A stretch of DNA of 64,000 nucleotides from Sequoia sempervirens (GCA_007258455.2 VDFB02193867.1:564155291-564219290), one strand, 5' to 3'. Positions 49,429-63,553 are shown, counted from the stretch's first letter. The notes: a model not told the origin generated them from the sequence alone. A program made the numbers and translations.

Positions 49429-49468
49429 GATTAACTCTTTTTTAATTTTGTTCACGAGAGCGGTAGCG

Positions 49469-49476
49469 TATTTATA
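49469..49476 (-). promoter_or_regulatory. TATA box of laccase B
   Basis: TATAAATA on the minus strand, 41-48 nt before the laccase B ATG, in a promoter block that reads identical to that of laccase A. Confidence 0.6.
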
Positions 49477-50193
49477 CGCGAAAAGTAGTTCACGAGAGCT
49501 TAACTAATAAGTATAATATTAGAGAGCTTAAGTTCGCTGTTTTTGGTAATTGTGTGTCATTTGCTAACCACTAATAAGTATGATATTAGAACGCCAATTT
49601 ATTTGACTTTTGATTGTCCCTCTGATACGCATTGCCCGTGAGCACTGGCACGCAAACGCTTATATTCCACCAACCGCTATATTCCATACGTATTATTACT
49701 AGACTAAATACGGCGCAGGCCATTCTTTATTCCTCCTATTCTTTTTCTTGTTCGATAACATTTGCTGATTCAACATTTTCTCCGTAAATTTGTCTTGTGG
49801 CAAAACAATAAGAATCAGGATGCTACCAATTACTTTGTAAGACCTTAAACAGTCTACACAGTCCGGGTAATCAGTCGCCTTTGTAATTTTTTCGAGGAAA
49901 GTAAATTATTTCTTTGTCATTTCAACTTTTAAAAAATCAAAAGTCAGCGGTGTTTGATGGGTTGCTTGTCGTCTTAAAAATCTTTTGATGGAGTTGCCTC
50001 GTCAATATTTAGTTAAAATATTTGTACTGATATTATTAGGTGTTATTAGGTGTTGATTTCATTCAAAATGCTTCATATTGAAAACATATATTTCCTTGTG
50101 GACAATGACTGCCCCAAATACTTGTACTAATATTTTGTACATGATAAAAATGTTTTTGTTTTTCTTTAATAATATACCATTGTGCGGCGAATA
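49477..50193. promoter_or_regulatory. Upstream region of laccase B up to the transposon boundary
   Basis: Same content as the laccase A upstream region. I found no difference between the two by eye. Confidence 0.4.
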
Positions 50194-50394
50194 AAAATAG
50201 GTTGTGTTTGTTTGAAGGTTGGAAAGGTATGGGGGTTCACCAAAATGATAATAGATGGATTTATTTTCTTTTATTTCATTAGGAAATGAGATCCACATAA
50301 AGAATTGACACGCAACTCTTAGGTGAGTCAACTCAATAAGGGAATCTACTGATTTCCTTATGATTGAGAATAGGGGTATCAAGTTGAACAACAC
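50059..50394 (-). pseudogene. Truncated duplicate of the gag-position ORF, copy 2
   Basis: Same as 23756-24091, with an identical predicted translation. The transposon-derived part is the N-terminal ~65 codons. Confidence 0.5.
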
Positions 50395-53300
50395 TTTTGA
50401 GAGAACTAAAAATTGTAAGCATACTTAATTATGCTCATTCAAACTTGAAACATCAATTTAAAGTTCAATACAAATAGAAATAGTAAACTTTTTGTAGATC
50501 TGAGAAGGGTTGGACACGGTGTGCTAGTCACCAAAATATAGTTTCAGGAGGCAGATTGTGACTCATTTGCCCATGGGAAAATAGGTCTTTTCTCAAAGAT
50601 TTCAAACAACTTTCAGAAGCCTCTGATGTCAATTTGTAGCTTCTGTTTGATCTGAGTTTCAATGTCAAAAATTTGAAAATCATATATATAGGTGAGTCTA
50701 TGAATTGATGACAACTTTGACAACTTTTCCAATCTTGCTCTTCAATACATCTTCAATCCTTCTTCGACCTAAGATCTGCAGTACAAACACAAGATGGAAA
50801 AATTGTTTGTTTTTTTGGTAAATGGTGGTTTGTCTTGGTCAAACCCTGTTTTGGTAATTAAACCTTGAATTGAAATAATGAGACATGAAAGAAATGATGA
50901 ATAAAAAATGATCTATTGCAACTCACCAAACCCTTGTGTAAACCTTTGGAAGTCTAAAATCTTGATCTTGATCTTGCATGAAATGGCTTCAATGGATATG
51001 GATCTTGGTGCTTGAAATATGACTTTGAATTCTTTCTTTGAATCTTTGAAACCTACATCATAATGTTAGCTCCAAAAACTTGTATGATTGCAAAATACTT
51101 TGACATGATGCTTGAGATCTTGATTGTTGCAATATATCACTGAAAAATCTACTCTTGAATGCCCTTGATCATAAACTTTTCTATATTTTTGTTCACTTCA
51201 AAATGCTAGGAAAAACTTAGACTTGATTTGATAAAATAACCTTTTATTTATAGGTATGTATCCTTAATTTCCCAAAAATTAAACATTACAAGCTGACATT
51301 GAAATTTGAATTTAGGGAGATTAAAATACCACCAAAAACATAATTTGAATTTAGGTTCAAATGTCTAGGGAGTACCCATTCACTCATGGGCGAATTGGTC
51401 CCAGGCAGCTATTCCTGGAACACACATAGCTCAAGGTAAAGTGTTATGTGTTGGCTTTAATTATTGTCAATTTTCCCCTTCAAAAAATGTAAATTATTAG
51501 GATTATATATGTAAAATAGGGATTATTAAGGCATAATTAAATCCAAATTAAATGAGGGGCCCAAACAAAGTGTGAAAATGTAAAAGAGTACATTTTCCTA
51601 CACTAAGTTTAGCCCCCACTTTAGTGAGAGGATGGCATTCTGTCAAACTCACACTAAACTAGACAAATAAGAGAGGTCTAATTGTACAATTATTGGAAAG
51701 ATAAGACAGCAAAGGTTAAGGAGGATGATCAAGCCCCCAAGATCTAAGATCTCACAAAAAACCAACAAAGGCACAAGGAGACACATACCTTTGTTAAATA
51801 TGTAGCAACAATAACAAGATACTCAATCATATAATGTCAAAGACTAAAAGAAAGAAAAAAGGGGTGGATCAAGCCTCAACTATTTTTCCAACTCAATGTG
51901 GATCAAGCCTTAGTTGTTTTTCAAAAAATGTTTACAAGTGGAACTCAATGTCCACTATGCAAACAATAATGCACTCACACATGCTAGTGAAATTCATTGT
52001 CCACTAGGTGAGCTTCCAAAACATGGCCAATGAGAGAGTCTTATTAGGCTCCCATTAAACTAACCATACCAAAGTTATACCTCCTAATAACTTTGATAAG
52101 GCAGCACATAATATGAAATTTGAGCTTCATAAGACTTAGCAAGCTACGTGATACTAAGCACTTATGAACAAACATGGCCCTACTAGAAAGCAAGGTGTGT
52201 TATGCTTTGTGGCCATGAAAAACATAAAGGATCGACTGTCAAGCAAGTTGTGTTATGCTTGGTGTCCTTGACATATACAGTAGGATATTCAAAGGGGTTT
52301 TTCTTTGTTCATGAAAGGTCTCTCCTTAGGGAACATCGTTCCTAATATCTCCAAGAGGGGACAAGGTGAGGATAAAAGATTCACAACTTAGGGTATGTAA
52401 TTCATAGCATCGCCACTAAGAGTAATGTCATATGCTCAAAAAGGTCACAATATTAAAGGACATCAAACCCAATGACACCACCAATAAGAAGGCACATCAC
52501 ATGAAATAAGAAGACCACACTAAGAAACATAACTCAAAATGATAATGCCAATGTATACCCCCACTTTAAAGGAATTGCTAAACACCATGTTAGCAATTAA
52601 TTTAAATAGAAAATGATAAATGCTAAACAATAAAGATGACATGAGAGCTCATTTGGAAAGCCTTATGTCAAGCATATATTTCCAAATGAAGCTACGCCAT
52701 GAAAAGGGGTTGCCCCCAAATGAAATCCCAAACACATAAGGGATTCACGAATTTGGGGTCAGCGTATATGTCTTTACTACAATGTTATTATAGAGTGTCT
52801 TTACTACAATGTTATTATAGAGCTTGGAAACATCATCACTCTTCAAATACTCGTAGAACTAGAAGAATGACACATAGAGAGTGAAAACAAAGAAAATATT
52901 TTGGGTCAACATGGAAGATACTTAAATGTGTTGACACCTTGTGTCATCCCCGAAAGGAAAACACAAGAAAAAAGAAAAGATAAAGTTTTATGACACATAG
53001 ATGAATTAGGTACAAGTAGAGGAATGAGCATAAAGACATGTCAATCAAAATGATACATGGTATCACATTACGCACATGCAATCACACAAAGAACATGAAA
53101 AAAATAAAAAGAAAAAGACTAGTAAAGCACACATGAGTCAACCTATAGCAGTTTGTCTGCATCCCAATCTTGTTCATGATATGTAGAAGGCATATAACTA
53201 GCCAAAGAGACAACAACAAGTTTTGTACTAGGAAAAGGATAGCTAACTCCTTGGCCCCACTAAGTGCAGGACAAGGATGAGTTGAGATGGGTGATGAGAA

Positions 53301-55222
53301 TGGGCTCCTTGCAATATAGAAATGATTTTCAATAAATGTAAAACATGTAATAGTGGCATGCTATGATCCTACAACTATCACATGGCAAGGAGCAAAGAAA
53401 TTAATTCTTAAGGGATTGTCCCAATATAGTCCTATGGAAATGATTCAAATTTACTAATGAGTCCCTTTAAGGCATGAAACTCATTAGTAAGATGACCAAG
53501 TGTTTGATGAAATGCACAATAGTTCATGTTTATAGTCTTACCTTCTTTTTTTTCTTTATTAGGTGGCAAGTGAATCATTCTTAAATTGAGAAGTTGTTCC
53601 ATTCTTCATTCAATTTATGTTTTAGTGTGCAAAAATGATAATTATTTGACTTTATAAGGCTTAGATATCTTGTTTGATTGGGTAACTTGTTGAAGTTTTT
53701 TTGTGGGAGGAGGACCTAAGATTATCCTATCATCCTTGTGAGACATTGGTTGATCATGAAGGAGGACACTTGTTTCCTTGGAAGATGTGGAGGGAGGAGG
53801 ATCTTGAGGAGACAAATAGAAATAAGTTGTGTTTTTTTTAAGGTTGGAAAGGTATGGGGGTTCACCAAATTTATAATAGATGGACCTATTTTCCTTTATT
53901 TCATTGTGAAATGAGATCCACACAAATAATTGATTTGCAACCCTTAGGTGAGTTAACTTAATGAGGAAATCAGTTGATTTCCTTATGATTAAGGGTAGGG
54001 GTATCATCATGAACAACAATTTTGGGAGAAGAACTAAAAATATAAAATCTACTCAATTATTCTAATTCAAACTTGAAACATCAATTTAAAGCTCAATACA
54101 AACAAAAATAGTAAAATTTATGCATAATTGAGAAGGGTTAGACACTGTGTATCAGTCACCAAAATGTAGTTTTGAGAGGCAGAATATGACTCATTCTCCC
54201 ATGGGAGAATGGGTCTTTGCTCATGAATTTCAAACAACTTTTGGGAGCCTATGATCTCAATCTATAGATTTTGTTTGATCTAAGTTTTAGTGTTAGAATT
54301 TTAGAATTAGATCTGTAGGTGAGTTTCTGTGAATTAATGACAAATTTGACAACTTTCACAACTTTAACAACTTTTCCAATCCTTTTTCTTCAAGAGATCT
54401 TAAATCCTTCTTCAAGCTAAGATCAACAACACAAACACAAGAGGGAAAATTTGTTTGTTTTTGGTGAATGGGGGTTTTCCTTGGTCAAACCCAAAACCCC
54501 ATTTTGGTAATTAAACATTGAATTGAAATAATGAAACCTAAAAGGAATGATGAATGAACAATTATTTATTGAAAATCACCAAACCCTTGAGTAAACCTTT
54601 GAAAGTCTCAAATATTCATCTTGATCTTGCATGAAATGGCTTCAATAGATGTGGATCTTGATACTTGAAATATGACTTTGAATTGTTGCTTTGAATCTCT
54701 TAAACCTACATCACAATGTTAGCTCCAAAACCATGCATGATTGTAAAAGACTTTGACGTGAAGCTTGAGATCTTGATTGCTGTAATAAATAATTGAAAAA
54801 TATACTCTTGAATGCTCTTGATCATAAACTTTTCTATATATTTTTCTTCACTTCCAAATGCTAGGAAAAACATAGAATTGATTTGATAAAATAACCTTGT
54901 ATTTATACGTATCTATCCTTAATTTTCTGAAAATTAAACATTACAAGATGACATTTAAATTTGAATTTAGGGACAATACCACCAAAAAAATAATTAAAAT
55001 TTAGGTTCAAAGGTCTACAGATAGGCACCTATTCCTAGAACGCACATTTCTTAAGATAAAGTGTTATTTGTTGGCATTAATTTTTGTTGGGTTTCCCCTT
55101 TGAAAAATATAATTTATTAGGCTTGTAGATGTAAAATAGGGCTTATTAAGGCATAATTAAGTCCAATTTAAATGAGGGGCCCAAACAAAGTTTGAAAATG
55201 TAAAGGAGTACATTTTCCTACA
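50193..55222 (-). mobile_element. LTR retrotransposon with doubled layout, copy 2
   Basis: Counterpart of 23890-28917. LTRs are 54165-55222 and 50537-51602, the gag-position ORF is 53642-54019 and the truncated second ORF start is 50059-50394. The laccase-proximal LTR end reads TATAG here versus GATAG in copy 1, so each copy has decayed independently from TGTAG. Confidence 0.7.
53642..54019 (-). CDS. Gag-position ORF of the LTR element, copy 2 (125 aa)
   Basis: Intact 125-codon frame, differing from the copy 1 ORF by a handful of residues. Function unknown. Position relative to the LTR and primer-like site suggests gag. Confidence 0.45.
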   Translation of the reverse strand: MLFMMIPLPLIIRKSTDFLIKLTHLRVANQLFVWISFHNEIKENRSIYYKFGEPPYLSNLKKNTTYFYLSPQDPPPSTSSKETSVLLHDQPMSHKDDRIILGPPPTKKLQQVTQSNKISKPYKVK

Positions 55223-56500
55223 CTACACATTGAATAATAATAATTAGGCTTTAGTTGGTGAGATCATAGTTAGGGTTCTTATTCTTTTCCTTAATTCATT
55301 TACTAAATATTACTATAGCCACCATAGTAAGTGTTCACCAAGAGATTGAATACTAGATTATTTTTATATAATCAGCTAATTATTGCATCATGTGTCCATA
55401 CAATTATAGTCTATATTTAAATATGTTAAGAGAATGATAAACAATTTTTGGATTTTATTTTTGATTCTTTCCTAAAAATATGTAACAAAGAAAAAAACTC
55501 TATTCATATTGATAGCACTTCAACCCAACTTGTGTCATTAGAAAGATGAAAAATACATCTAAAATTATGAAATTAGATTCAACTATGTTAACATTTTCAA
55601 TCAATATTTGGAATCAATCTCCATGACATATCATTAGGATGAAGAAAAGTGGATCATACAATGTGATTTAAAATATTAGTAAAATATATAATTAACTTGA
55701 TTGTTTCAAAAAACTTCTCTCATAATTATGATCTCATGGAAAATAATTATGTTGTAACTTAACTTCAACTCATAAATTTGAGGCTTAAGATATCTAAAAT
55801 GTGTAAGTGATCCTTGAGTAGAGTTACAAGTCTATTATATTATACCAAGTTTTCTAAATGAAGAATAATATGTTAAGCAATGAATTATAGTTGTTCAATA
55901 TACTTGTTTGCATTCAAAATTATTTGAATAATGTATAATGAAGCAAAGCATATTTTATCATTTTGAGACTATAAATTATGTTAATGAAATAAAAATAAAA
56001 AAATTATATACTTGTGTACTTTTAAGAGGCTCACACTCTGCAAAGGATAGATTTAGAATCTTTTCTTTCAAAACTAATATTAGAGGGGAGATTTCTTTAT
56101 AGAAACTCAATTATGGACATAATATAATATACAAAATATATTCTCAAGAAAGGAAGATGGACATAGAGAGTAGAGAAGGGAATATGAAAATTAATGTGCA
56201 TACATGGCTAGAGAAAGTTGATTGGATTTAATAATTGTTGACTTATGTTAATAATTTTTAAAGTATTATGCTTAGAAGGATTACACTTCCAAGTTCTAAA
56301 AGGTAACTAAATATTAAGCGCTAAATGAATCAAAAGAGAACTATTGTAAAATAGCCTAAATAGATTTTGAATGTAAGTCTACTATAAGGATGTCAAACAC
56401 TCCTTGCTATGAATAAGAGTAATTTTCATAGAAAATTTATACACATTTTCTCTTATAGAGGAAATAAGTTATATTTAAATATGTTGATTTTTCCCTTGTG
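55223..56500. other. Intergenic, copy 2
   Basis: Counterpart of 28918-30170. No gene seen. Confidence 0.4.
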
Positions 56501-56509
56501 TCATAATCA

Positions 56510-58199
56510 TTCTTGTTTTTGATAAAGGGTAAAACGGGTTTTATAGGGACCCAAAACCACAAAGTTTACAACATTAAAAATAGGAAACAAAAGTCCAACA
56601 AAAAACACCAGCTGCACAAAAGGTAAAGACTGGAGCAAGCAGTAGCCAACCGCAATAGACTAGAAAGGTCAAGCAAAAAGAACCAACAGAGCAAACCACA
56701 AAAAACCGGCCGCAATTAACTTAGAGTCTTAAGGATAGACTCTGTCTCTGCCTCCAAGTTCTGCATGTCATGGACTCCCTTATTAAAAATTTGAATCATC
56801 TTTAGAGTAGGGGGGGACCTTTCTTTTCAGATTGGCTCTGGTTCTCTTTGAGATGCTAGCATCTATCTCCTAGCTTTTATCCTTGGTTTCATCTAGATCC
56901 ACCACTAGAGACCCCTGATGGGCTGTATCTAACTTCTTATTCATAGCATTAATTATTATGGCATTGTGTCTGGCCATTCGATTGTTTCTCTTAGCAACAA
57001 TTTTGATGGTGTTTTTCATTTTCTCAACCTCAATTTCAATATTTCTATTCATGTCAGCCTGGTATAGATTTTCTTTGCTTAGACCAAAATCTCTTCAATC
57101 CACATCTTTCTTTTCAATCGCAACAATCTTGGCTCCCAACTCTTCCAATTTACTTTGAAGGGCCCAATTTTTTATCTTTAGCTCATTAATTTCATTGAAA
57201 GTCCATTTCAAAAGTTTAAAATGGGTATCAACATTATTTTTAGCTAAATTCAGAACATCCACAGAGGGATCTCTACCTATGTTGAAACAAGTTTTATCAG
57301 GGTTTGGAGTAATAGGGGAGCCGACTCTAGTAGTTCTATCCAACAATGGGTCGACACTTGGCTCAGTATTGTTGGCACCAAACGCCTCAGATTCAAGTTC
57401 AGATTCAGGGGAATCTTCAGAATATGAGACAAGGTTTTTAGCCTGGGGGTTCTTATCAACAAGACTGGTCTTGAGGGAGGGGCTTCCCGGCTCAAACTCA
57501 ACATGAGCTTTAACAAAAAAAGAAATAGGGTTTATTTTTGCAGAAAGGATAGCAGGCGGGCTAAGGGAAGTTCTAGCTGGATTTAAATTGGGCAAAAACT
57601 CTGAGTAGTTGGGTTTAGTATCGTCTTCCTCAGAATCAGGAGGGGCTTCCAAATTAGCAAGGATGGGCATTTTTTGGTAATGCTCAACAATTAATCTAAT
57701 CAGCCCAGTATGCAGAATAGGAAATCTTCTAGGGTTTTTCTTATGATCATCCAAACTTTTCCTGAAAGAGTAGAAAAGATAGTAGGGGAAAGAAACCCTT
57801 ACCTTATAGCGGAAGTGGTTGAGCAGAGCAAAGTGATAGCCATAGACCTTGGTGAAACGACCATCCATAGTTATGTACTCCATGATGACCCGTAGGACCT
57901 TTCTCCAAAGGGCTTTTATGGTGTTGGCTTCAAAGTAGCTGCTAGCCATTTTCACTAGATTCAGACTTTCTTTTTCTTTTTTTGGAAATCTGATAATGAC
58001 ATTGTCAGAAAAAAAACCTATCCCTGAAAAAAAATTTCCCATCAATAGACAAACCTGTCACTTCAGCCATCATATTTTCATAATCATTCTTGTTATTACA
58101 ACAATGAACCTTTAAATTGCAAGCAACCAACAAAATTTCCTTATTAAAATTGGAATCATCAGCAATGGTTTCATATTACAAACTCAATCTCTTCATGTA
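56510..58199 (-). pseudogene. Transposon-derived gag/ORF1-like frame, copy 2, broken
   Basis: Counterpart of 30190-31899. The N-terminal part is killed by TAA at 58176-58178 (CAA in copy 1) and a +1 frameshift in an A-run near 58010-58017. From 58045 a 316-codon frame is open to TGA at 57095. Beyond it, two stops present in copy 1 are sense codons here (CAG and CGA), so 57052-56870 is open for 60 codons. The ~220-bp tail ends the same way as copy 1. Not functional. Confidence 0.6.
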
Positions 58200-58204
58200 T
58201 CTCA

Positions 58205-58764
58205 TATGAAATGGTTATTTTTTTGTTATTGCTCATATGAGATGGTCATAATTAGGGATTCATGTCATCATTTTTACTATATTTATAGTCTAGAGTTAGT
58301 GTTTTATCAGCCTATAATTAACCTATAAAAAACTTGTAGACGATGATATATGTACAATGGCCCTCAAGAAGTATATATATAGTCATTCTATGGCCTATAA
58401 TGTGGTTGTCCAAAGGTGCATACTTATTGCTAATTTATAGTGAGGTGGCTATCTATAGATGAGATATTGATTTCTATGTAGTATTAGCATATATTCAATA
58501 GCCCACATATGATAAGTGACATAAGAGAAAGAGTTTTTTTTTTTTTTTTTTTTTTCAAATAGTCATATTTTAACACCATGTACATAAACATGAGGATTTC
58601 ATTTGTTAATTATTTTATGCTAAGTGGCACACATGATGATCTTGCTTTTTTATCAAGTATTTTGGTGTCATATATGTCTTCATCCTACTTGGCATGGACA
58701 AGGTATTGAAAGTGTAAATGGGTAGACCATTTTGTCTCATATGATGATTAACAATATGGAGTAC
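58205..58764. other. Right end of duplication copy 2
   Basis: Matches 31905-32452, with a longer poly(T) at 58534-58555. 58764 is the last base with a partner in copy 1, because copy 1 then runs into the N gap. Confidence 0.6.
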
Positions 58765-60290
58765 ACTAAAATTGAAAAAAATTATCATTATTTATTGAGA
58801 AATCTTAAATTTTAGGTTTCATGTATGGCCCTTTTCCTATTGGGCATAAAATATCTTGTTGAAAATTTGAAGACATGTGAGGCAACTCAAGGCTAGTATG
58901 TTGTTGTTTCTAATTTTTTTTGGTTTAATGTAAGCACCCTTCTTACTCAATAAGATAACGAGGAATTGAAAATGAAGTCTTAAAGAGGGAGGAACCATAA
59001 AATAAGAGTTTATTTTATATGAAATCTTTGTTTTTAGGTCATTATGGCCTCATTTTAGGTTATTTTATTTGGACAAAAACTAGGAAGGAATTTTTTATGA
59101 AGAGGTGACCTTTTAGATTATACTAGTAGCCCACCATCATTAATTGACAACACATATTTGATTTCTTATTTGGTGACCTATGAAAGCATGTTTCTCATTT
59201 TCTCATAATGCCTTGATTTTGAAATCATTACTTTCTTAGTAGAAGTAATGAAAATATTATTATAACTATATATTTTTAATCTCACTTCACATCTTTAGAT
59301 CATGTGCAAACTTCAAAGACATTCATCTTACTACCTCCATATTCGTATATGAAATGGAGTCATTAGTGCATACATTTGTGGTGTTGTTTCTTCCTAAAGG
59401 GAGAAATGTTGTTTAGTGATCCTGGATCATCTTAAGAATCTAGTTTTGAGAATCTACCAACACTACAAGCATCATTTTGAGGGGAGTTCGCATGGTTTCT
59501 CTTCTTGTCTTAGTTTTTGGAGGGAGCATTTCTTTGCATGGAGTTATTTCATTCTCACTTTTGAGGGGGGTGGCAATAAACCTTACCTCTTTTCTCTCCT
59601 ATGCAACATTCATTGTACATTTTGTTAGAAGTATTTTTGGGGTCATGTTGATTCCTCCTATCACATATTCACTTGTACATTTTCATCATATCATTTCTCT
59701 TTTAGAGAGAAGTTTTACTTCCCTTTGAGTTTTCTCTTTTATTCTTTTTTATGATAAATTGCATTTACAAGGGTACCTAATATGGCCTAGTAGTCAGGAC
59801 CCATTGCCATATTTTCATACATTACTCCCTAAGTTGTTGCTTAGGGTGTGTTAGTGTAAATATGATTATTTCACACCTAACTTTAATATTTCACTCTTTT
59901 CAAGATGACCCATTCACACTAGTTAAATCTCCAATTAAGAAATTTTATCTTTTTGTCTCACTTCATGTGGTTGAGACATGTACTCACCTATTGCATGTGC
60001 ACTCTACACATTCTCACACACTTACCATTTGAGCATACAAGTGTTTCACATTTTGAGGGGTACTTAGAGTTTCACTCCTGCCTTCTCACCACCTCATCAT
60101 TGCCTATATATGCAAGGCTTTCATTGTATATTTTTACACTCGCATTTTATATTATAATATTTCTATTTTCCCATTGTGTTTCACTAATGGAAGGTCTTTT
60201 ATTTCATTCAAATATCAACTTCTCCAAAAATATGACCCATTCTAATTTTTCCATCAAAATCTCTCATTAGAATCAAAAACAACCTTTGGA
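58765..60290. other. Intergenic, nothing recognised
   Basis: AT-rich with short overlapping ORFs (59416-59728, 59953-60270) that have no recognisable motif. Its partner in copy 1, if any, is hidden by the gap. Confidence 0.4.
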
Positions 60291-60294
60291 GTTA

Positions 60295-60590
60295 GGGCGA
60301 ATGGGTCCTAGTTAGGTCTTTCTGGAATTTTTTGTGAATTTTAGACTGAATTTTAATGTCTTTTTAGTTGCTAGAAGCTTCATTTCAGACTTGATTAGGG
60401 ACTTATTTTCCAGTAAGGGCGAATGGTTCTTGGTTAGGTCTTTCTGCGAGTTTTCTATGGATTTCAAACTAAATTTTAATATCTTTTTAGTTGCCAGAAG
60501 TTTCAGGTCAGACTTGATCAGGGACTTATTTTCCAATAAGGATGAATGGGTCCTATTAAGGCCTTTTTAAACTATTTTTTTAATGGTTTT
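60295..60590. repeat. 122-123-bp tandem repeat, ~2.4 units
   Basis: Units start near 60295, 60417 and 60540. Each has AAGG(G/A)(C/T)GAATGG, TAGTTGC(T/C)AGAAG, CAGACTTGAT(T/C)AGGGACTTATTTTCC. Open frames on both strands here follow from the repeat. Confidence 0.8.
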
Positions 60591-62389
60591 CAAGCTTTTA
60601 GATATATATCTTTCAATTCCAAGTTGTAGATAGTGAAATACAACTTCAAATTTTCCAGAAATTCAATACAAAAATGCAATAGAAAGATGAAATGTAATCT
60701 ACCTAGATTGAAATGCAATTTTGTTTTGATTTTCACATGTAATTGAAGGGTATGTGTAGGATCATCATGGAAAAAATAAGCCCTTAAGTGGCAAAAAATT
60801 CAGAAAAATTAGAGTTAGCCAACTTGACGTAAAAATTTGAATAAGTTATCTATATTATTTCAAAAATATGTAAGAATAGAATCTGTAGCAAATTGAATGT
60901 AGTTTCTAAACTATTAGGTTTATTTTTTTTAAAAAAACTATTTGGTGAAAATTTGAAATTTCAATGCAATAGTACTTAATTTTCAGGGAAAAAATTAAGT
61001 AGGTGTTTGTCTGACCACCCTAACCACAATAAAATGATAATAATTTTTTATAAGATTTTAGATATAAGTAGAGGACTCATGTCTCAATGTAATGCATATT
61101 TTTTTGTAATTTTTTTTCAAGTAAATAATTAATTATGAATTTTTTATTACAAATTTTAAAAAATATAAAAACTTGTATGTATGACCACCTTAACTTGGTA
61201 AAAAATTCATGAAATTCAATTTTTTTTAAATCCTATAGTATCTGAATCATAGAATGTGACACATGTTTTAGATTAAAAAAATGTGATACCATTTGAAATC
61301 TATAGATGTTTTTCAATCAACCTATCAATCAGGGCTTTAGTCATAATTCAAATAGAAAATAAGTAATAATTATTTATTAAATTCAAAGTAAAGCATAATT
61401 TATATTGGTGGAAAGCTGAGAATTTCCTTTAAAAACATTTTTGTTTCATTAATTTTGGGTAAAAATATTTGTCAGCCACATGCCCATCATATCACCACTT
61501 TTTGGCCCATCATGATCTTGCACATACCCTGAATGAAATCTAAATGAGATGCAAAAAGACTACTTTGTTTTTGTAATTTTTAGATTTAGGAAGTGCAAAA
61601 CAATGCAATTCTAAACCCTTTATGATATGTAAGATTTCAATGCAAAAGAGGAAACCCTAATTCAATGCAAATCTAAATGCAATGAATACAAGATTTAACT
61701 TGAAATGCAATGAAAGACTCCAAAATTTTAGATCACACACTGAAGGATAGAAATCTTGTTAATTTTTTAGTGAATGGGGGTTTTCCTCAATCAAATCCCT
61801 TGTAGGTAATTACACCAAATGATGAAATAAGATAATGAAGCATGAACATGAAATGATGTAATTAGAACCTTTCCATGATGATATGATCTTTGAATTGTTG
61901 CAATAAACTCTTGACTTCTAACTTGAAATTCCTTGAAAATGCTCTTGTACAAAGTATTAAGATGCTCTCTTGAAAATATTACAATTCTTGATAAACTTGC
62001 TAGGATGAACAATGTGAATTAACCCCTTATTTATACTAAATTAGGAGATTAACTCTAAAATTCAAAGAATTAAGGCTGACACCAAATCTAGAAAGAAAGA
62101 TAATTAAATTCCCACAATAATGAAATTTAAAAATTAAGGTCTCATTAAGGGAGGACCCATTCACCGCCAAAGGTGAATTGAAGTGGCTAAGTTTCCAAAA
62201 CTGAGCTTCAAGGAGCTAAAAGAAGGCCAAAAGACCCATTCGAAATCAACTAAGAAAGGGGGTCTTGAAAATGGAGGTGAAATTATGTAGCTTAATACTT
62301 TATAAAACTATGAGATTGTAGATCTAATTAAGTGTTCTTTGTTACAATTTCTTTGTATATGATTATCTTTTTAGATTCATTATACCAAT
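60591..62389. repeat. Intergenic, distantly related to the LTR family upstream of the laccases
   Basis: Contains GTGAATGGGGGTTTTCCT (61774) and GGGAGGACCCATTCAC (62147), both also found in the LTR/leader of the element at 23890-28917, in the same order and orientation. Too diverged to define ends. No coding content. Confidence 0.4.
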
Positions 62390-63553
62390 TGTAGAACTAG
62401 ACAGAAGATTGTAGAAGAATAAAACCAAAAGATAGAAGTGACACAACATATGCCATGGAGAAACCTTTTCAGGAAAAAACTCCACCACCAAAATCAATAG
62501 TGCTTGTATTATTTTACCTTAGAACAAGATTACAATAATTATTTATCAATCCTTGCTTGAGATGCTTCCTTTTCCTTCAACAATTATTCTTCACAACTTG
62601 CAATAAACTCTTATGTGTCTAAGCATGAATCCACACATCCTATGCAATGCTTCACAAAAGCAATCTCTTAGAACTCTCTTCAACTTCCTACAATAAATAG
62701 ACAATTGTGAACATTTTAAACTCCAAAAAGTTGACAATTACAAGAGGATAAAGCTTCTCACAAATATCTATGCCATTCTTGTGCAAGTAGAGTTCTTCCA
62801 TGAAAAAAAGAGTCAAAACCAAAGTCTCCTCAATTTAGGCACCCCTAAACTGAACACTTAACTGATTGTTGGTCAAGAAAATATCTTGCAAGGATCACCT
62901 CAAAGTTGGTGCCCAATAATGGACCCACTTAACCAAGCCTTGTAAATATCTTCTCATGCAAAGGTGTTAACTCCAAGATGCCAACTTGGGCGCCCAAGGT
63001 GGGTCCAAGTCAATCTTTGTTAACTGAAACATATCTCTCCATCAATTAATGCAAACATGATGCGTGATTGATCATCCCCACTTAACTGAATGTAGCCACC
63101 TATTATCTATCATGTAACTCAAATCATTATTCATGCATTCCAAGTCAATTGAAACTAACTACATGCAACTAAAGATAACTAAACCATAACTGAACTAAAT
63201 TGAATTGATACGATACTAAACTGAACTCCACTCATGTAAATATCAATTCATCACTTCTAAGATCTTTACATACATTACTAAAGTGTTATCTTTCCTCCAA
63301 ACAGTTAACTAAACTCAAGGTGGTTTCCACCTTCCATGTGGGTGCCCCATGTGCTCCTATTTTGTAGGATCTCTTCTTAGACACCCTCACATGTTCCTAT
63401 CATTTAGGAATAATTACAAATGTCAATTTACTAGTTCATTTCATTCAAATTTAATCTCTTTCTAATCCTAGTGTTGGGGAACACTTTCCAAGGAATTAGG
63501 AGATACATGAAATATGTTTAGGATTGCAATTAAATGGTATCCTATTCCCAACA
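62390..63553 (-). mobile_element. Copia-type LTR (1.16 kb)
   Basis: On the minus strand it starts TGTTGGGAATAGG directly after a purine tract TCAAGTGGGAGAA (63554-63566) and ends GTTCTACA, followed by ATTGGTATAATG, which resembles the initiator-Met primer site ATTGGTATCAGAG. Internally, GGTGGTGGAGTTTTTTCCTG near 62480-62500 is typical of Copia LTR R/U5 regions. No second LTR is in the window for comparison. Confidence 0.6.
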
